In this document: positions 28,524 to 40,127 of the stretch, piece by piece
Layout: each line of letters opens with the position of its first letter
Numbering within the stretch: position 1 is the first letter of the stretch
Origin: Mycolicibacterium chubuense NBB4
GTDB lineage: Bacteria; Actinomycetota; Actinomycetes; Mycobacteriales; Mycobacteriaceae
DNA length: 64,000 nucleotides
Assembly (NCBI RefSeq): GCF_000266905.1
Contig: NC_018027.1
Location: 930,001-994,000, forward strand
Direction: 5' to 3'
The notes under the pieces: model-generated
Databases searched by the model: none
Told to the model about the DNA's origin: nothing
What the model saw: the letters and a program-made list of their open reading frames with translations, nothing else
Made by a program: the position numbers and the translations under genes

Positions 28524-30125
28524 GTGCCGATCCGACGGTGTGCCCGGACGTGGAGCGTGCTGGCCACGCTGCTGATCGCGCTGGGGTGCGGACACGGTGC
28601 CGGCGGGGACCGGGCGGCTCCGGCGGCGAAGCCGGCCGACCCGGCGGTGGCGCCGACGGCGGCGGGCACGCTGCGCGGTGTGGTCGCCGACGACCACCGC
28701 CTCTTCGCCGGGATCCCGTACGCCGCGCCGCCCGTGGGGCCGCTGCGCTGGCACGCTCCGGAACCGGTCGCGCCGTGGCCGGGGGTGCGCGACGCCACCC
28801 GGTACGGACCGCGCTGCATGCAGGAACTCGGCGGCGACCTCGAACTCGGCCGGCAGACCGACGAGGACTGCCTGAATCTCAACGTCTGGACCCCGCGGTC
28901 GGCGTCGGACCGAAAACTGCCCGTCATGGTCTGGATCCACGGCGGGGCGTTCGTCAACGGCAGCGGCCGCATCTACGACGCGCGGCGGATGGTCGCCCGC
29001 GGCGACATCGTCGTCGTGACCATCAACTACCGGCTGGGCGCACTGGGCTTCCTGGCTCATCCGTCGCTGGGGCCGCCGGGTCAGGTCGGCAACTACGGGC
29101 TGGAGGACCAGCAGGCCGCGCTGCGGTGGGTGCACGACAACATCGCGGCGTTCGGCGGTGACCCCGGCAAGGTGACCATCGCGGGGGAGTCCGCGGGCGG
29201 CATGTCGGTGTGCGACCACCTCGTCGCGCCCGGCTCCAAGGGTCTCTTCCGGGCGGCGATCATCCAGAGCGGGCCCTGCCAGGCTCAGGCGCGGCTGCCC
29301 GTCGCGCAGGCGCGCAGCATCGACTACGCCGCCGGCTTCGGTTGTGCCGACCCCGCCACCGCGGCCCGGTGCCTGCGCGCGCTGCCCGCCGACAAGCTGC
29401 GCAAGCCGGTGTGGTTCTACGGCATCGGCGACGACCAGCTGACCGGCCCGGTGACCGGTTCGCAGACGCTGCCGACCGACCCCGTCGCGGTGATCGACGA
29501 GGGCCGCGCCGAGCACGTCCCGGTGCTGATCGGCACCACCCGCGACGAGTTCACGCTGTTCGTCGGCATGCAGTACGTGCGCGACGGGAAGCGCTACACG
29601 CCCGCCGACTACCCGCGGCTGCTGTCGGCGACGTTCGGCGAGCACGCGCCCGCGGTGGCCCGGCACTACCCGCTGTCGAACTTCCCGAGCGTGCCAGTGG
29701 CGATCTCGACGGCGGTCACCGACGGGGTCTTCGCCTGTATCGGCGACCGGTTGGCGCACTCCCTGGCCCGCGACGACGGCGGCGCCGTCTACTCCTATGA
29801 GTTCAACGACCGTAACGCCCCGGCGCCCGAGCCGCTGCGGACCCTGCCGTTCCCCGTCGGAGCGAGCCATTCGCTGGAGTTGCGCTACCTGTTCGACACC
29901 GGCGGGGCGCCTGCGCTCGATCCCGCCCAGTTGCGGTTGTCCGAGCAGATGATCGACTATTGGACGGCATTCGTGCGGACCGGAGATCCCGCGGCGAGCG
30001 GTCAGCCGGAATGGAAGGACCTCGCGGCGGGCAACGCGGTGATGTCGTTGCAGCCCGACGGCAGCCGGATGGTCGGCGACTTCGCGCAGGAGCACCAGTG
30101 CGGGTTCTGGGCCGGTCTGCGGTAG
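28524..30125 (+). CDS. Type-B carboxylesterase, probably exported lipoprotein
   Basis: 533 residues from GTG at 28524. The N-terminus is a signal peptide with a lipobox-like LIALGC. The alpha/beta-hydrolase core has oxyanion GGAFVNGSG, nucleophile elbow GESAGG, and EDCLNLNVW, all typical of carboxylesterase family B, with the charge-relay His near SHSLELRYLF. A TAGGCT box ends 6 nt before the GTG, suggesting a leaderless mRNA. Divergent from the P450s; it may share their substrate field but this is only positional inference. Confidence 0.88.
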   Translation: MPIRRCARTWSVLATLLIALGCGHGAGGDRAAPAAKPADPAVAPTAAGTLRGVVADDHRLFAGIPYAAPPVGPLRWHAPEPVAPWPGVRDATRYGPRCMQELGGDLELGRQTDEDCLNLNVWTPRSASDRKLPVMVWIHGGAFVNGSGRIYDARRMVARGDIVVVTINYRLGALGFLAHPSLGPPGQVGNYGLEDQQAALRWVHDNIAAFGGDPGKVTIAGESAGGMSVCDHLVAPGSKGLFRAAIIQSGPCQAQARLPVAQARSIDYAAGFGCADPATAARCLRALPADKLRKPVWFYGIGDDQLTGPVTGSQTLPTDPVAVIDEGRAEHVPVLIGTTRDEFTLFVGMQYVRDGKRYTPADYPRLLSATFGEHAPAVARHYPLSNFPSVPVAISTAVTDGVFACIGDRLAHSLARDDGGAVYSYEFNDRNAPAPEPLRTLPFPVGASHSLELRYLFDTGGAPALDPAQLRLSEQMIDYWTAFVRTGDPAASGQPEWKDLAAGNAVMSLQPDGSRMVGDFAQEHQCGFWAGLR

Positions 30126-30148
30126 CGGTCAGGCCCTCGACCAGGGAT

Positions 30149-30177
30149 TTGGAGCACGCCCGGATCTAGGGCATACT
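30149..30177 (+). promoter_or_regulatory. Promoter of the S10 ribosomal operon
   Basis: TTGGAG (30149-30154), 17 bp, CATACT (30172-30177). The surrounding sequence CCAGGGATTTGGAGCA ... GGGTTGCCT is also found at the rplN promoter (39267-39295) with the same spacing. A leader of about 230 nt precedes rpsJ. Confidence 0.75.
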
Positions 30178-30414
30178 GTTCGGGTTGCCTTGAGCCGGGT
30201 TGGTGCCGTCACGGACTGCCGGGCACGGGCATGACCGGCGCCCCTCGCGGGCGCATCCGGTCCCCACCTCGATCGCGACGATTTCCGCCGCGGGCGAGCG
30301 TGCGTACGGGCGACACACCCGACCGCGGGGGCCGGTGAACCAGAGACAGGTAAACAGCGGCGGCACAGCCAGGCCCGAGTGATTCGGGCCCGTTAGTAGT
30401 GAGGTAGGAGAAGC

Positions 30415-30720
30415 GTGGCGGGACAGAAGATCCGCATCAGGCTCAAGGCCTACGACCACGAGGCGATCGACGCCTCAGCGCGCAAGATCGTCGAGACGGT
30501 CACCCGGACGGGCGCCAGTGTGGTCGGCCCTGTGCCGCTGCCGACCGAGAAGAACGTGTATTGCGTCATCCGGTCCCCGCACAAGTACAAGGACTCGCGG
30601 GAGCACTTCGAGATGCGTACGCACAAGCGGCTGATCGACATCCTCGACCCGACGCCGAAGACCGTTGACGCCCTGATGCGCATCGATCTGCCGGCCAGCG
30701 TCGACGTCAACATCCAGTAA
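30415..30720 (+). CDS. rpsJ: 30S ribosomal protein S10
   Basis: 101 residues, standard length. S10 lies in the head of the small subunit and also acts as NusE in transcription antitermination. N-terminus [18 protein letters not shown] and the loop [25 protein letters not shown] are typical. GTG start at 30415 after a GAGGTAGGAGAAGC purine-rich stretch. First gene of the S10 operon. The tetracycline-relevant loop around [10 protein letters not shown] is intact. Confidence 0.98.
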
Positions 30721-30736
30721 AGGAATTCCTTCAGAA

Positions 30737-31417
30737 ATGGCTAACAGTGCTAGTTCTGCCGCTCCGCGGCGCGGCATTCTGGGCACCAAGCTGGGCATGA
30801 CGCAGGTGTTCGACGAGAACAACAAGGTCGTGCCGGTGACGGTCGTCAAGGCCGGCCCGAACGTCGTGACGCGCATCCGCACCCCCGAGCGCGACGGCTA
30901 CAGCGCCGTGCAGCTCGCGTACGGCGAGATCAGCCCCCGCAAGGTGAACAAGCCCCTGGCGGGCCAGTACGCCGCCGCCGGTGTCAACCCGCGCCGCCAC
31001 CTGGCCGAGCTGCGGCTCGACGACGAGGCCGCCGCCGCGGAGTACGAGGTCGGCCAGGAGCTGACCGCCGAGATCTTCGCCGACGGCGCCTTCGTCGACG
31101 TGACCGGCACCAGCAAGGGCAAGGGCTTCGCGGGCACCATGAAGCGCCACGGGTTCCGCGGCCAGGGCGCCAGCCACGGTGCGCAGGCCGTGCACCGCCG
31201 GCCGGGCTCGATCGGTGGCTGCGCCACCCCGGGCCGCGTGTTCAAGGGCACGCGCATGTCGGGCCGGATGGGCAACGACCGCGTCACCACGCAGAACCTC
31301 AAGGTGCACAAGGTCGACGCCGAGAACGGCGTGCTGTTGATCAAGGGCGCCATCCCCGGACGCAACGGTGGTCTGGTGGTTGTCCGCAGCGCAATCAAGC
31401 GAGGCGAGAAGGCATGA
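30737..31417 (+). CDS. rplC: 50S ribosomal protein L3
   Basis: 226 residues. L3 is an early-assembling 23S rRNA-binding protein whose extension reaches the peptidyl transferase centre. [15 protein letters not shown] and the glycine-rich [30 protein letters not shown] extension are present. Sixteen nucleotides after rpsJ with an AGGAATT box. The stop overlaps the rplD ATG by four bases. Confidence 0.98.
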   Translation: MANSASSAAPRRGILGTKLGMTQVFDENNKVVPVTVVKAGPNVVTRIRTPERDGYSAVQLAYGEISPRKVNKPLAGQYAAAGVNPRRHLAELRLDDEAAAAEYEVGQELTAEIFADGAFVDVTGTSKGKGFAGTMKRHGFRGQGASHGAQAVHRRPGSIGGCATPGRVFKGTRMSGRMGNDRVTTQNLKVHKVDAENGVLLIKGAIPGRNGGLVVVRSAIKRGEKA

Positions 31418-32112
31418 CTCTGAATCTTGATGTCCAGACACCGGGCGGCAAGAAGGACGGCTCGATAGAGCTGCCCGCCGAGCTGTTCGACGTCGAGCCC
31501 AACATCGCGCTGATGCACCAGGTGGTGACCGCCCAGTTGGCGGCCAAGCGCCAGGGCACGCACGCGACCAAGACGCGCGGCGAGGTCTCCGGCGGTGGCA
31601 AGAAGCCGTACCGCCAGAAGGGCACCGGCCGCGCCCGTCAGGGTTCGACCCGCGCACCGCAGTTCACCGGCGGTGGCGTCGTGCACGGCCCCCAGCCGCG
31701 TGACTACAGCCAGCGCACCCCGAAGAAGATGATCGCCGCCGCCCTGCGCGGCGCGCTGTCGGACCGGGCCCGCAACGACCGCATCCACGCGGTCACCGAG
31801 CTCGTCGAGGGTCAGACCCCGTCGACCAAGAGCGCCAAGGCGTTCCTGGGCACGCTTCTGGCCGATCGCACGGCCGGAAACAACAAGGTGCTGGTGGTCA
31901 TCGGCCGCGCCGACGAGACCAGCATGCTGTCGGTGCGCAATCTGCCTGGCGTGCACGTGATCTCGCCGGACCAGCTCAACACCTACGACGTGCTCAAGGC
32001 CGACGACGTGGTGTTCAGCGTCGAGGCGCTCAACGCGTACATCGAGAGCGCGAGCAAGAAGAGTGGCGATGAGCCGCTTGCGCGAAGAGAAGAAACCGAG
32101 GTGTCGGCCTGA
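31414..32112 (+). CDS. rplD: 50S ribosomal protein L4
   Basis: 232 residues. L4 lines the peptide exit tunnel; the extended loop [19 protein letters not shown] is intact. In E. coli L4 autoregulates the S10 operon, but the leader here was not checked for such a site. The acidic C-terminal tail (about 10 residues) is typical of mycobacteria. Overlaps rplC by 4 nt and rplW by 1 nt. Confidence 0.97.
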   Translation: MTLNLDVQTPGGKKDGSIELPAELFDVEPNIALMHQVVTAQLAAKRQGTHATKTRGEVSGGGKKPYRQKGTGRARQGSTRAPQFTGGGVVHGPQPRDYSQRTPKKMIAAALRGALSDRARNDRIHAVTELVEGQTPSTKSAKAFLGTLLADRTAGNNKVLVVIGRADETSMLSVRNLPGVHVISPDQLNTYDVLKADDVVFSVEALNAYIESASKKSGDEPLARREETEVSA

Positions 32113-32414
32113 TGGCTACCGTGACCGATCCCCGCGACATCATCTTGTCCCCGGTGATCTCGGAGAAGTCCTACGGGCTCATCGAGGACAACGTCTACAC
32201 GTTCATCGTGCACCCGGACTCGAACAAGACGCAGATCAAGATCGCCATCGAGAAGATCTTCAACGTCAAGGTCGATTCGGTGAACACGGCCAACCGCCAG
32301 GGCAAGCGCAAGCGCACCCGCACCGGTTACGGCCAGCGCAAGTCCACCAAGCGCGCCATCGTCACGCTGGCCGCCGGCAGCAAGCCCATCGACCTCTTCG
32401 GAGCACCGGCGTAA
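32112..32414 (+). CDS. rplW: 50S ribosomal protein L23
   Basis: 100 residues, normal length. L23 sits at the exit tunnel and docks trigger factor and SRP. The segments [15 protein letters not shown] and the basic [19 protein letters not shown] loop are conserved. ATG overlaps the rplD TGA by one base. A 30-nt gap to rplB follows. Confidence 0.97.
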   Translation: MATVTDPRDIILSPVISEKSYGLIEDNVYTFIVHPDSNKTQIKIAIEKIFNVKVDSVNTANRQGKRKRTRTGYGQRKSTKRAIVTLAAGSKPIDLFGAPA

Positions 32415-32444
32415 CCCGCCGGGAGTGAAGGACTGCAGAGAATC

Positions 32445-33281
32445 ATGGCAATTCGCAAGTACAAGCCCACGACCCCGGGCCGCCGCGGGTCCAGCGTCTC
32501 CGACTTCGCCGAGATCACTCGCGATCATCCGGAGAAGTCGCTGGTTCGCCCGCTGCACGGCAAGGGCGGTCGCAATGCGCACGGCCGGATCACCACCCGC
32601 CACAAGGGCGGTGGCCACAAGCGCGCCTACCGCGTGATCGACTTCCGTCGCCACGACAAGGACGGCGTCGACGCCAAGGTCGCGCACATCGAGTACGACC
32701 CCAACCGCACCGCGAACATCGCGCTGCTGCACTACGTGGACGGCGAGAAGCGCTACATCATCGCGCCGCAGGGGCTCAAGCAGGGTGCGGTCGTGGAGTC
32801 GGGCGCCAACGCCGACATCAAGCCGGGAAACAACCTGCCGCTGCGCAACATCCCCGCCGGCACCGTGATCCACGCCGTGGAGCTGCGTCCCGGCGGCGGG
32901 GCCAAGCTCGCCCGCTCCGCCGGTGTGAGCATCCAGCTGCTCGGCAAGGAGGGCACCTACGCCTCGCTGCGTATGCCCAGCGGTGAGATCCGCCGCGTCG
33001 ACGTCCGCTGCCGCGCCACCGTCGGTGAGGTCGGCAACGCCGAGCAGGCCAACATCAACTGGGGCAAGGCCGGCCGCATGCGGTGGAAGGGCAAGCGCCC
33101 CACCGTCCGTGGCGTCGTGATGAACCCTGTCGACCACCCGCACGGCGGTGGTGAGGGCAAGACCTCCGGTGGTCGCCACCCGGTCAGCCCGTGGGGCAAG
33201 CCCGAGGGCCGCACCCGCAAGCCGAACAAGCCGAGCGACAAGCTCATCGTCCGACGCCGGCGCACCGGCAAGAAGCGCTAG
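32445..33281 (+). CDS. rplB: 50S ribosomal protein L2
   Basis: 278 residues, standard. L2 helps subunit joining and peptidyl transfer. The hallmark [13 protein letters not shown], containing the histidine implicated in peptidyl transferase function, is intact, as is [14 protein letters not shown]. Separate purine-rich RBS; 21 nt before rpsS. Confidence 0.98.
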   Translation: MAIRKYKPTTPGRRGSSVSDFAEITRDHPEKSLVRPLHGKGGRNAHGRITTRHKGGGHKRAYRVIDFRRHDKDGVDAKVAHIEYDPNRTANIALLHYVDGEKRYIIAPQGLKQGAVVESGANADIKPGNNLPLRNIPAGTVIHAVELRPGGGAKLARSAGVSIQLLGKEGTYASLRMPSGEIRRVDVRCRATVGEVGNAEQANINWGKAGRMRWKGKRPTVRGVVMNPVDHPHGGGEGKTSGGRHPVSPWGKPEGRTRKPNKPSDKLIVRRRRTGKKR

Positions 33282-33302
33282 GCCGGAAAGGAAAAGCACC
33301 CG

Positions 33303-33580
33303 ATGCCACGCAGCCTGAAGAAGGGCCCGTTCGTCGACGACCATCTGCTGAAGAAGGTCGACACGCAGAACGAGAAGAACACCAAGCAGGTCATCAAGAC
33401 CTGGTCTCGCCGGTCGACCATCATCCCGGACTTCATCGGACACACCTTCGCCGTCCACGACGGTCGCAAGCACGTGCCGGTGTTCGTCACCGAGGCGATG
33501 GTCGGGCACAAGCTGGGCGAGTTCGCACCCACCCGCACCTTCAAGGGTCACATCAAGGATGACCGGAAGAGCAAAAGGCG

Positions 33581-33584
<4 letters not shown>
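33303..33584 (+). CDS. rpsS: 30S ribosomal protein S19
   Basis: 93 residues. S19 pairs with S13 in the head of the small subunit. [18 protein letters not shown] and [16 protein letters not shown] are classic. A GGAAAGGAAA box precedes the ATG. The stop overlaps rplV by four bases. Confidence 0.98.
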
Positions 33585-34935
<1,351 letters not shown>

Positions 34936-34937
34936 TC

Positions 34938-35354
34938 ATGTTGATTCCCCGCAAGGTCAAGCACCGCAAGCAGCACCACCCGCGGCAGCGCGGCGTCGCC
35001 AGCGGCGGCACGTCGGTCAGCTTCGGTGACTACGGCATCCAGGCCCTGGAGCACGCCTACATCACCAACCGGCAGATCGAGTCCGCTCGTATCGCCATCA
35101 ACCGGCACATCAAGCGTGGCGGCAAGGTGTGGATCAACATCTTCCCGGACCGCCCGCTGACCAAGAAGCCCGCCGAGACCCGCATGGGTTCGGGTAAGGG
35201 TTCGCCGGAATGGTGGGTCGCCAACGTCAAGCCCGGACGCGTGCTGTTCGAGCTGAGTTACCCCAATGAGGAGATCGCCCGCGCCGCCCTGACGCGTGCG
35301 ATCCACAAGCTGCCGATCAAGGCACGCATCGTCACCAGAGAGGAGCAGTTCTGA
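34938..35354 (+). CDS. rplP: 50S ribosomal protein L16
   Basis: 138 residues. L16 organises the A-site region and the evernimicin/avilamycin site. [18 protein letters not shown] and [23 protein letters not shown] are conserved, including the arginine in the GSGKG loop context. ATG directly after rpsC; the stop shares one base with the rpmC ATG. Confidence 0.98.
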   Translation: MLIPRKVKHRKQHHPRQRGVASGGTSVSFGDYGIQALEHAYITNRQIESARIAINRHIKRGGKVWINIFPDRPLTKKPAETRMGSGKGSPEWWVANVKPGRVLFELSYPNEEIARAALTRAIHKLPIKARIVTREEQF

Positions 35355-35587
35355 TGGCAGTCGGAACAACGCCAGGCGAACTGCGCGAGCTCACCGACGA
35401 GGAACTGACCGACAAGCTGCGCGAGTCGAAGGAAGAGCTGTTCAACCTGCGCTTCCAGATGGCCACCGGGCAGCTTGCCAACAACCGCCGGCTCCGTGTG
35501 GTCCGGCAGGAGATCGCGCGCGTGTACACCGTGCTGCGCGAACGTGAGTTGGGTCTGGCCGCCGGACCCGGAGGTGAGGATTCGTAA
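35354..35587 (+). CDS. rpmC: 50S ribosomal protein L29
   Basis: 77 residues, a two-helix protein next to L23 at the exit tunnel. [26 protein letters not shown] and [20 protein letters not shown] are signature helices. It has a short mycobacterial C-terminal extension ([10 protein letters not shown]). Overlaps both neighbours by one base, so translation is coupled. Confidence 0.97.
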   Translation: MAVGTTPGELRELTDEELTDKLRESKEELFNLRFQMATGQLANNRRLRVVRQEIARVYTVLRERELGLAAGPGGEDS

Positions 35588-35895
35588 TGGCAGACACCCA
35601 GGCCGGCCAGAAGGGCCAGAAGCACACCCCGCGCACCGAGAAGCCGCGCGGCCGTCGTAAGACGGCGATCGGCTACGTCGTGTCGGACAAGATGCAGAAG
35701 ACCATCGTGGTCGAGCTCGAGTCCCGCAAGAGCCACCCGTTGTACGGCAAGATCATTCGCACCACGACGAAGGTCAAGGCGCACGACGAGAACTCCGAGG
35801 CCGGTGTCGGCGACCGCGTGTCGCTGATGGAGACCCGCCCGTTGTCGGCGACCAAGCGCTGGCGGCTGGTCGAGGTTCTCGAGAAGGCCAAGTAG
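35587..35895 (+). CDS. rpsQ: 30S ribosomal protein S17
   Basis: 102 residues, an OB-fold primary 16S rRNA-binding protein. The N-terminal ~20 residues ([19 protein letters not shown]) are an actinobacterial extension; the core runs from [19 protein letters not shown] to [17 protein letters not shown]. Last gene of the S10 unit; a terminator follows 28 nt downstream. Confidence 0.97.
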   Translation: MADTQAGQKGQKHTPRTEKPRGRRKTAIGYVVSDKMQKTIVVELESRKSHPLYGKIIRTTTKVKAHDENSEAGVGDRVSLMETRPLSATKRWRLVEVLEKAK

Positions 35896-35923
35896 CCTCA
35901 GGCCGCAATTCGGTTTCACGAGC

Positions 35924-35960
35924 AAGCCCCCGCATGCCTTTTCAGGCGGCGGGGGCTTTC
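35924..35960 (+). terminator. Intrinsic terminator after rpsQ
   Basis: AAGCCCCCGC (35924-35933) pairs with GCGGGGGCTT (35948-35957) around an inner TGCCT/AGGC helix, followed by CTTTC. It closes the S10 unit and separates it from the sulfatase genes. The T-run is weak. Confidence 0.8.
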
Positions 35961-36009
35961 TCGGGTGTACTCTCCGGGCGACTGAGAACCACGTCGACGG
36001 GACGGCAGC

Positions 36010-38361
36010 ATGGCAACGGAGTTCAACGGCAAGATCGAGGTCGACATCCGCGATTCCGAGCCGGACTGGGGCCCGTACGCGGCTCCGACCGCGCAGCCGG
36101 ACGCCCCCAATGTGCTGTATCTGGTGTGGGACGACACCGGGATCGCCACCTGGGACTGCTTCGGCGGGCTCGTGGAGATGCCGGCGATGAGCCGCATCGC
36201 CGAACGCGGAGTGCGGCTTTCACAGTTCCACACCACGGCGCTGTGTTCCCCGACGCGGGCGTCGCTGCTCACTGGACGCAACGCCACGACGGTCGGCATG
36301 GCGACCATCGAAGAGTTCACCGACGGCTTCCCGAACTGCAACGGGCGCATTCCCTATGACTCGGCGCTGCTGTCGGAGGTACTGGCCGAGAACGGCTACA
36401 ACACCTACTGCGTCGGCAAGTGGCACCTGACGCCGCTGGAGGAGACGAACCTGGCGGCGACGAAACGGCACTGGCCGTTGTCGCGCGGATTCGAGCGGTT
36501 CTACGGGTTCATGGGCGGCGAGACCGACCAGTGGTATCCGGACCTGGTCTACGACAACCACCCCGTGTCGCCGCCGGCGACCCCGCAGGAGGGCTACCAC
36601 CTGTCGAAGGACCTCGCGGACAAGACGATCGAGTTCATCCGCGACTCCAAGGTGATCGCGCCGGACAAGCCGTGGTTCTCCTATGTCTGCCCCGGCGCCG
36701 GCCACGCACCCCACCATGTCTTCAAGGAATGGGCGGACCGGTATGCCGGTGTCTTCGACATGGGCTACGAGCGCTACCGCGAGATCGTGCTGGAGAACCA
36801 GAAGCGTCTCGGCATCGTGCCGGCCGACACCGAGCTGTCTCCCATCAACCCGTACTCGGATGTGTTGGGTCCCAACGGCGAAGCGTGGCCCACCCAGGAC
36901 AGCGTGCGGCCGTGGGAGTCACTGTCCGACGACGAGAAGCGGCTGTTCTGCCGGATGGCCGAGGTGTTCGCCGGGTTCCTGTCCTACACCGATGCCCAGA
37001 TCGGGCGCGTGCTGGACTATCTGGAGGAGTCCGGCCAGCTCGACAACACGATCATCGTGGTGATCTCCGACAACGGCGCCAGCGGTGAGGGCGGCCCGAA
37101 CGGGTCGGTCAACGAGGTCAAGTTCTTCAACGGCTACATCGACACCGTCGAAGAGAGCCTGAAACTGTTCGACGATCTCGGCGGCCCGCAGACCTACAAC
37201 CACTACCCGACCGGGTGGGCGATGGCGTTCAACACGCCGTACAAGTTGTTCAAGCGCTACGCCTCTCACGAGGGCGGGATCGCCGACACCGCGATCATCT
37301 CCTGGCCCAACGGAATCGCCGCGCACGGCGAGGTCCGCGACAACTACGTCAACGTCTGCGACATCACGCCCACGGTGTACGACCTGCTGGAGATCACCCC
37401 GCCCGCCACCGTCCGGGGGGTTGCGCAGAAGCCGCTCGACGGTGTGAGTTTCAAAGTGGCGCTGGACAATCCGAGCGCGCCGACGGGCAAGGAGACGCAG
37501 TTCTACACGATGCTGGGCACCCGGGGCATCTGGCACCGGGGCTGGTTCGCCGGCGCGGTGCACGCCGCCTCCCCGGCGGGATGGTCGCATTTCGACGAGG
37601 ACCGGTGGGAACTGTTCCACATCGAGGCCGACCGCAGCCAGTGCCACGACGTGGCGGCCGAGAACCCCGAGAAGCTCGAGGAACTCAAGGCGCTCTGGTT
37701 CGCCGAGGCCGAGAAGTACAACGGCCTTCCGCTGAGCGACCTGAACATCATCGAGACGATGTCGCGGTGGCGACCGTATCTGGCGGGCGAGCGCGGTTCC
37801 TACGTGTACTACCCCGGGACGGCCGACGTCGGCCTCGGCGCGGTGGTCGAGATCCGCGGCCGCTCGTTCGCCGTGCTCGCCGAAGTGGACGTCGATGCCG
37901 GCGGTGCGGAGGGCGTCATCGTCAAACACGGTGGCGCACATGGCGGATACGCGATGTACCTGCTGGATGGGCGCCTGCAGTTCTGTTACAACTTCCTCGG
38001 CGAGGAGCAGCAGACGCTGTCGTCTCCGCACGCCGTCACCCCCGGCGCCCACACCCTCGGGTTCGCGTTCTCGCTCACCGGGACCGTCGAGGGCAGCCAC
38101 ACCCCGCTCGGTGACGGCGCGCTGTTCATCGACACCGAAGAGGTGGCGAACTTCGCCGGCATGCGCATCCACCCGGGGACGTTCGGGCTGGCGAGCGCCA
38201 GCCTGAGTGTGGGACGCAACTCGGGCTCGCCGGTGTCACGCGCGTTCACCGCGCCGTTCCCGTTCTCCGGAGGCAGCATCGCGCAGGTGGTGGTGGACGT
38301 CTCCGGGACCCCGTACGTGGACCTCGAGCGCGACTTCGCCCGCGCCTTCGCCAAGGACTGA
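36010..38361 (+). CDS. atsA: Arylsulfatase (formylglycine-dependent)
   Basis: 783 residues. The sulfatase signature LCSPTRASLLTGR places the formylglycine precursor at Cys79; metal ligands lie in VWDDTG and VVISDNGASGEGGPNG. The C-terminal ~200 residues are a beta-rich domain. No signal peptide is evident, so it is probably cytoplasmic. A TACTCT box lies about 36 nt upstream of the ATG. The gene is inserted between the two ribosomal operons exactly as Rv0711 is in M. tuberculosis, and is followed by the gene for its activating enzyme. Confidence 0.93.
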   Translation: MATEFNGKIEVDIRDSEPDWGPYAAPTAQPDAPNVLYLVWDDTGIATWDCFGGLVEMPAMSRIAERGVRLSQFHTTALCSPTRASLLTGRNATTVGMATIEEFTDGFPNCNGRIPYDSALLSEVLAENGYNTYCVGKWHLTPLEETNLAATKRHWPLSRGFERFYGFMGGETDQWYPDLVYDNHPVSPPATPQEGYHLSKDLADKTIEFIRDSKVIAPDKPWFSYVCPGAGHAPHHVFKEWADRYAGVFDMGYERYREIVLENQKRLGIVPADTELSPINPYSDVLGPNGEAWPTQDSVRPWESLSDDEKRLFCRMAEVFAGFLSYTDAQIGRVLDYLEESGQLDNTIIVVISDNGASGEGGPNGSVNEVKFFNGYIDTVEESLKLFDDLGGPQTYNHYPTGWAMAFNTPYKLFKRYASHEGGIADTAIISWPNGIAAHGEVRDNYVNVCDITPTVYDLLEITPPATVRGVAQKPLDGVSFKVALDNPSAPTGKETQFYTMLGTRGIWHRGWFAGAVHAASPAGWSHFDEDRWELFHIEADRSQCHDVAAENPEKLEELKALWFAEAEKYNGLPLSDLNIIETMSRWRPYLAGERGSYVYYPGTADVGLGAVVEIRGRSFAVLAEVDVDAGGAEGVIVKHGGAHGGYAMYLLDGRLQFCYNFLGEEQQTLSSPHAVTPGAHTLGFAFSLTGTVEGSHTPLGDGALFIDTEEVANFAGMRIHPGTFGLASASLSVGRNSGSPVSRAFTAPFPFSGGSIAQVVVDVSGTPYVDLERDFARAFAKD

Positions 38362-38378
38362 TCGATACGGTTGAGTGC

Positions 38379-39260
38379 ATGCTGACCGACCTTGCCGAGC
38401 TCGACGGCGGGACGTTCCGGATGGGCTCGACCCAGTTCTATCCCGAAGAGGCGCCGGTGCACACGGTCACCGTCGCGCCGTTCGCGATCGAACGCCATCC
38501 GGTGACCAACGCGCAGTTCGCCGCGTTCGTCGACGCGACCGGGTACCGCACCGTCGCCGAGATCGCCCCCGACCCGGCGCTGTTCCTGGGCGCATCGCCG
38601 CAGGACCTGGTGCCCGGCGCGCTGGTCTTCCGTCCCACCCGCGGCCCCGTCGACCTGCGGGACTGGCGGCAGTGGTGGCAGTGGACGCCCGGCGCGAACT
38701 GGCGCCATCCGTTCGGTCCGGGCAGCTCGGTGGCCGGCAAGGAAGAGCACCCCGTCGTGCAGGTCTGCTACGCAGACGCCCTGGCCTACGCCCGCTGGGC
38801 CGGCCGGCGGCTGCCGACCGAGGCCGAGTGGGAGTTCGCTGCGCGCGGCGGCTCGACGACCGTCTATCCGTGGGGCGACGAGCCGGCCCCGGGCGGGCAG
38901 TTGATGGCCAACACCTGGCAGGGCGCCTTCCCGTACCGCAACGACGGTGCGCTGGGCTGGGCCGGGACGTCCCCGGTGGGAGCGTTCCCGCTCAACGCCT
39001 ACGGCCTGGCCGACATGATCGGCAATGTGTGGGAGTGGACGACGACCCGCTTCGCCGGTCACCACCGGCTCGAGGGACCGACCGAGTCCTGCTGCCCGCC
39101 GCAGGGCCCCGATCCGGCCGTCAACCAGGCACTCAAGGGCGGCTCGCACCTGTGCGCGCCGGAGTACTGCCACCGCTATCGGGCCGCGGCGCGCTCACCG
39201 CAGTCGCAGGACAGCGCGACCACGCACATCGGGTTCCGATGCGCGCGCAGCGTCGCCTGA
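38379..39260 (+). CDS. Formylglycine-generating enzyme (sulfatase maturase, Rv0712-like)
   Basis: 293 residues, FGE-sulfatase/SUMF1 fold. DGGTFRMGS at the N-terminus, RLPTEAEWEFAARGG and MIGNVWEWT in the core. The active-site copper-binding cysteines Cys259 and Cys264 are present in SHLCAPEYCHRYR, and the GFRCARS end is typical. It oxidises the sulfatase Cys in the CxPxR motif to formylglycine. Eighteen nucleotides after atsA, so the pair is an enzyme-maturase operon. Confidence 0.94.
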   Translation: MLTDLAELDGGTFRMGSTQFYPEEAPVHTVTVAPFAIERHPVTNAQFAAFVDATGYRTVAEIAPDPALFLGASPQDLVPGALVFRPTRGPVDLRDWRQWWQWTPGANWRHPFGPGSSVAGKEEHPVVQVCYADALAYARWAGRRLPTEAEWEFAARGGSTTVYPWGDEPAPGGQLMANTWQGAFPYRNDGALGWAGTSPVGAFPLNAYGLADMIGNVWEWTTTRFAGHHRLEGPTESCCPPQGPDPAVNQALKGGSHLCAPEYCHRYRAAARSPQSQDSATTHIGFRCARSVA

Positions 39261-39266
39261 CCAGCG

Positions 39267-39295
39267 ATTTGGAGCATTCCCCGAGCTCACCTAGT
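39267..39295 (+). promoter_or_regulatory. Promoter of the rplN (spc) operon
   Basis: TTGGAG (39267-39272), 17 bp, TAGTAT (39290-39295), a near copy of the rpsJ promoter, including upstream CCAGCGAT and downstream GGGGTTGCCTA. The leader is about 135 nt. It begins within a few bases of the FGE stop. Confidence 0.78.
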
Positions 39296-39437
39296 ATGTA
39301 GGGGTTGCCTAGGGCAGACCTCGGTTATCTCTGGTTCTCGCATGTCGGAGAAAACCCTGCGTGCTCTTAGACAACGAAGACCGCGCACGTCAGGTCGGCA
39401 TCTGCCGTGCACACAATAACCAGGTCGAGGAGATCGA

Positions 39438-39806
39438 GTGATTCAGCAGGAATCGCGGCTCAAGGTCGCCGACAACACGGGCGCCAAGGAGATCTTGTGC
39501 ATCCGCGTGCTCGGCGGCTCGTCGCGGCGCTACGCGGGCATCGGTGATGTCATCGTGGCGACCGTCAAAGACGCCATCCCCGGTGGCAACGTCAAGCGTG
39601 GTGACGTCGTGAAGGCCGTCGTGGTTCGCACCGTCAAGGAGCGCCGTCGCGCCGACGGCAGCTACATCAAGTTCGACGAGAACGCCGCCGTCATCATCAA
39701 GAACGACAACGACCCGCGCGGCACGCGCATCTTCGGCCCCGTCGGCCGCGAGCTGCGCGAGAAGCGCTTCATGAAGATCGTCTCGCTCGCCCCGGAGGTG
39801 TTGTAG
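39438..39806 (+). CDS. rplN: 50S ribosomal protein L14
   Basis: 122 residues. L14 forms inter-subunit bridge B8 and binds ribosome silencing factor. [27 protein letters not shown] and [18 protein letters not shown] are conserved. GTG start at 39438 after GAGGAGATCGA. First gene of the spc unit; zero bases separate it from rplX. Confidence 0.98.
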   Translation: MIQQESRLKVADNTGAKEILCIRVLGGSSRRYAGIGDVIVATVKDAIPGGNVKRGDVVKAVVVRTVKERRRADGSYIKFDENAAVIIKNDNDPRGTRIFGPVGRELREKRFMKIVSLAPEVL

Positions 39807-40124
39807 ATGAAGGTCCGCAAGGGCGACACCGTGCTGGTGATCTCCGGCAAGGACAAGGGCGCCAAGGGCAAGGTCCTGGTGGCCTACCCCGACCGCAACA
39901 AGGTCCTCGTCGAGGGCGTCAACCGGATCAAGAAGCACACCCCCGAGTCGCGCACTGAGCGCGGCGCGTCCTCGGGCGGCATCGTCACGCAGGAGGCCCC
40001 GATCGCGGTGTCCAACGTGATGCTGCTCGATTCCGACGGCAAGCCGACCCGCGTCGGTTACCGCATCGATGACGAGACCGGCAAGAAGGTCCGTATCGCC
40101 AAGACCAACGGCAAGGACGTCTAA
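39807..40124 (+). CDS. rplX: 50S ribosomal protein L24
   Basis: 105 residues with the KOW motif near the N-terminus ([20 protein letters not shown]). L24 initiates 50S assembly. [25 protein letters not shown] is typical. ATG follows the rplN stop directly; three bases before rplE. Confidence 0.98.
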   Translation: MKVRKGDTVLVISGKDKGAKGKVLVAYPDRNKVLVEGVNRIKKHTPESRTERGASSGGIVTQEAPIAVSNVMLLDSDGKPTRVGYRIDDETGKKVRIAKTNGKDV

Positions 40125-40127
40125 CCG

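Noticed and set aside
36010..39260. atsA-FGE as a recent horizontal insertion in the ribosomal cluster
   Set aside because: The same arrangement exists in M. tuberculosis (Rv0711-Rv0712), so it is ancestral to the genus.
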